A stretch of 5,690 nt of DNA, taken from an uncultured Eubacteriales bacterium (GTDB taxonomy: Bacteria; Bacillota; Clostridia; Christensenellales; CAG-138). The position numbers were made by a program, and so were the translations under genes. Where the stretch lies: NCBI GenBank assembly GCA_900550525.1, contig URSN01000118.1:1-5690 (forward strand). The letters are read 5' to 3'. The stretch's first letter is position 1, and each line of letters begins with the position of its first letter. Under the pieces are notes generated by a model. That model did not search any database and was not told the origin of the DNA. It saw nothing but the letters and a program-made list of their open reading frames with translations. Shown here in pieces: positions 5,108 through 5,690 of this stretch.

Positions 5108-5690
5108 ATGCCCACACCTTCGCCGTCAGACCAGCGGTTGTTCGAAGGCATCCGATTCGGCAACGAGGCCGATTTCGAATGCTTCTTCCGGCGTTACTAT
5201 CCCCGATTGGTGAACTATGCCGCCCGGTTCGTCGCCGGGCAGGAAACGGCGCGCGATCTGGTGCAGGACAGTTTTGCACGCCTGTGGGAGCGGCGGTGTG
5301 AACTGCGCGAGCTGGATCTGGCCTCGCTGCTGTTCACGATGGTGCGCAATGCCTGTCTCAATTATCTGAAACACAACGGTGTCGTGGCGCGTCACGAACT
5401 GGAGTACACGGCCCGCATGCGGGGTGAGGAGCGGATTTACAGCTACGATTTTTTGAGCGACGCCGAGCAGCCCTGCCTTTACGAGGAGTTGCAGCGCGAG
5501 ATGCTGAAGGCTGTCGACGCGCTGCCCGACCGCTGCCGCGAGGTTTTCCGGATGAGCCGCTTCGAAGGGCTGAAAAACCGCGAAATCGCCGCGCGGCTGG
5601 GCATCTCCGAGACGGCCGTCGAGAAGCACCTGGCCCGTGCCGTCGGCCGGCTGGGCGAGCATCTGCGGCGCAGCTGTTCGTTCGAGCATG
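5108..5690 (+). CDS. ECF-type RNA polymerase sigma-70 factor, Bacteroidetes family, right end cut by the window
   Basis: The frame from ATG 5108 runs 194 codons to the window edge without a stop, about the full length of this family (roughly 180-200 residues), so little is missing. Region sigma2 covers about residues 26-90, with YYPRLVNYAARFV, the core-binding and -10 reading stretch ARDLVQDSFARLWE (48-61), and LLFTMVRNACLNYLKH (74-89). A variable linker (90-128) follows. Region sigma4 covers about 130-188, with LPDRCREVFRMSRFEGLKN and the -35-binding helix-turn-helix REIAARLGISETAVEKHLAR (158-177). There is no sigma3, so it is a group IV (ECF) factor. In Bacteroidetes such factors usually precede a FecR-like anti-sigma factor and SusC/SusD outer-membrane uptake genes, which would lie beyond the window. 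It has its own promoter and follows the DUF3467 terminator, so it is a separate unit. Confidence 0.93.
   Translation, partial: MPTPSPSDQRLFEGIRFGNEADFECFFRRYYPRLVNYAARFVAGQETARDLVQDSFARLWERRCELRELDLASLLFTMVRNACLNYLKHNGVVARHELEYTARMRGEERIYSYDFLSDAEQPCLYEELQREMLKAVDALPDRCREVFRMSRFEGLKNREIAARLGISETAVEKHLARAVGRLGEHLRRSCSFEH

Noticed and set aside
5126..5689. - strand open frame of 187 codons opposite the sigma factor
   Set aside because: The + strand frame contains complete sigma2 and sigma4 motifs and has a matching promoter; the - strand reading is a Gln/Ala/His-rich mirror.

Overview
The window does not read as one genome. Gene order, codon use, start signals and promoter style change abruptly at about 3.90 kb and again at about 4.25 kb, and genes are cut off on both sides of each point. 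The simplest reading is a chimeric metagenome contig made of three blocks. No mobile element, attachment site or repeat was seen that would make these natural joins.

Block A (1 to about 3,900) looks like a high-GC clostridial Firmicute, such as a gut Oscillospiraceae-like organism. It has strong AGGAGG ribosome sites, almost only G or C at third codon positions, and families typical of Clostridia. On the + strand a YczE/DUF6198-type membrane protein (283-963) follows a leader with a degenerate 47-49 bp tandem repeat and an extended -10 element. Converging on it from the - strand are two adjacent genes that are probably one operon. The upstream gene (2437 to about 3900, cut at its 5' end) is unrecognised and holds an internally duplicated domain. 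The downstream gene (1034-2398) is a DUF6034-like lipoprotein. A GC-rich hairpin region separates the convergent ends.

Block B (about 3,900-4,255) is an orphan piece of a + strand gene with neither start nor stop: an Ala/Pro-rich stretch, a charged coiled coil and a basic run. Its source is unknown and it may come from a third organism.

Block C (about 4,255-5,690) looks like a GC-rich Bacteroidetes such as Alistipes. It carries TAnnTTTG-type -7 boxes, starts without a Shine-Dalgarno sequence, and Bacteroidetes families. It begins with the first 46 or so residues of a LysE-type exporter on the - strand. A divergent promoter region of about 280 bp follows, then a complete DUF3467 protein (4674-4979) with a clear intrinsic terminator. 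Last is an ECF sigma factor with a well-formed promoter, which runs off the right edge after 194 codons.

No RNA gene, CRISPR array or insertion sequence was found. The most useful observations are the two joins, the duplicated-domain protein paired with the DUF6034-like lipoprotein, the leader repeat of the first gene, and a direct repeat with one-helical-turn spacing just upstream of the sigma factor promoter.
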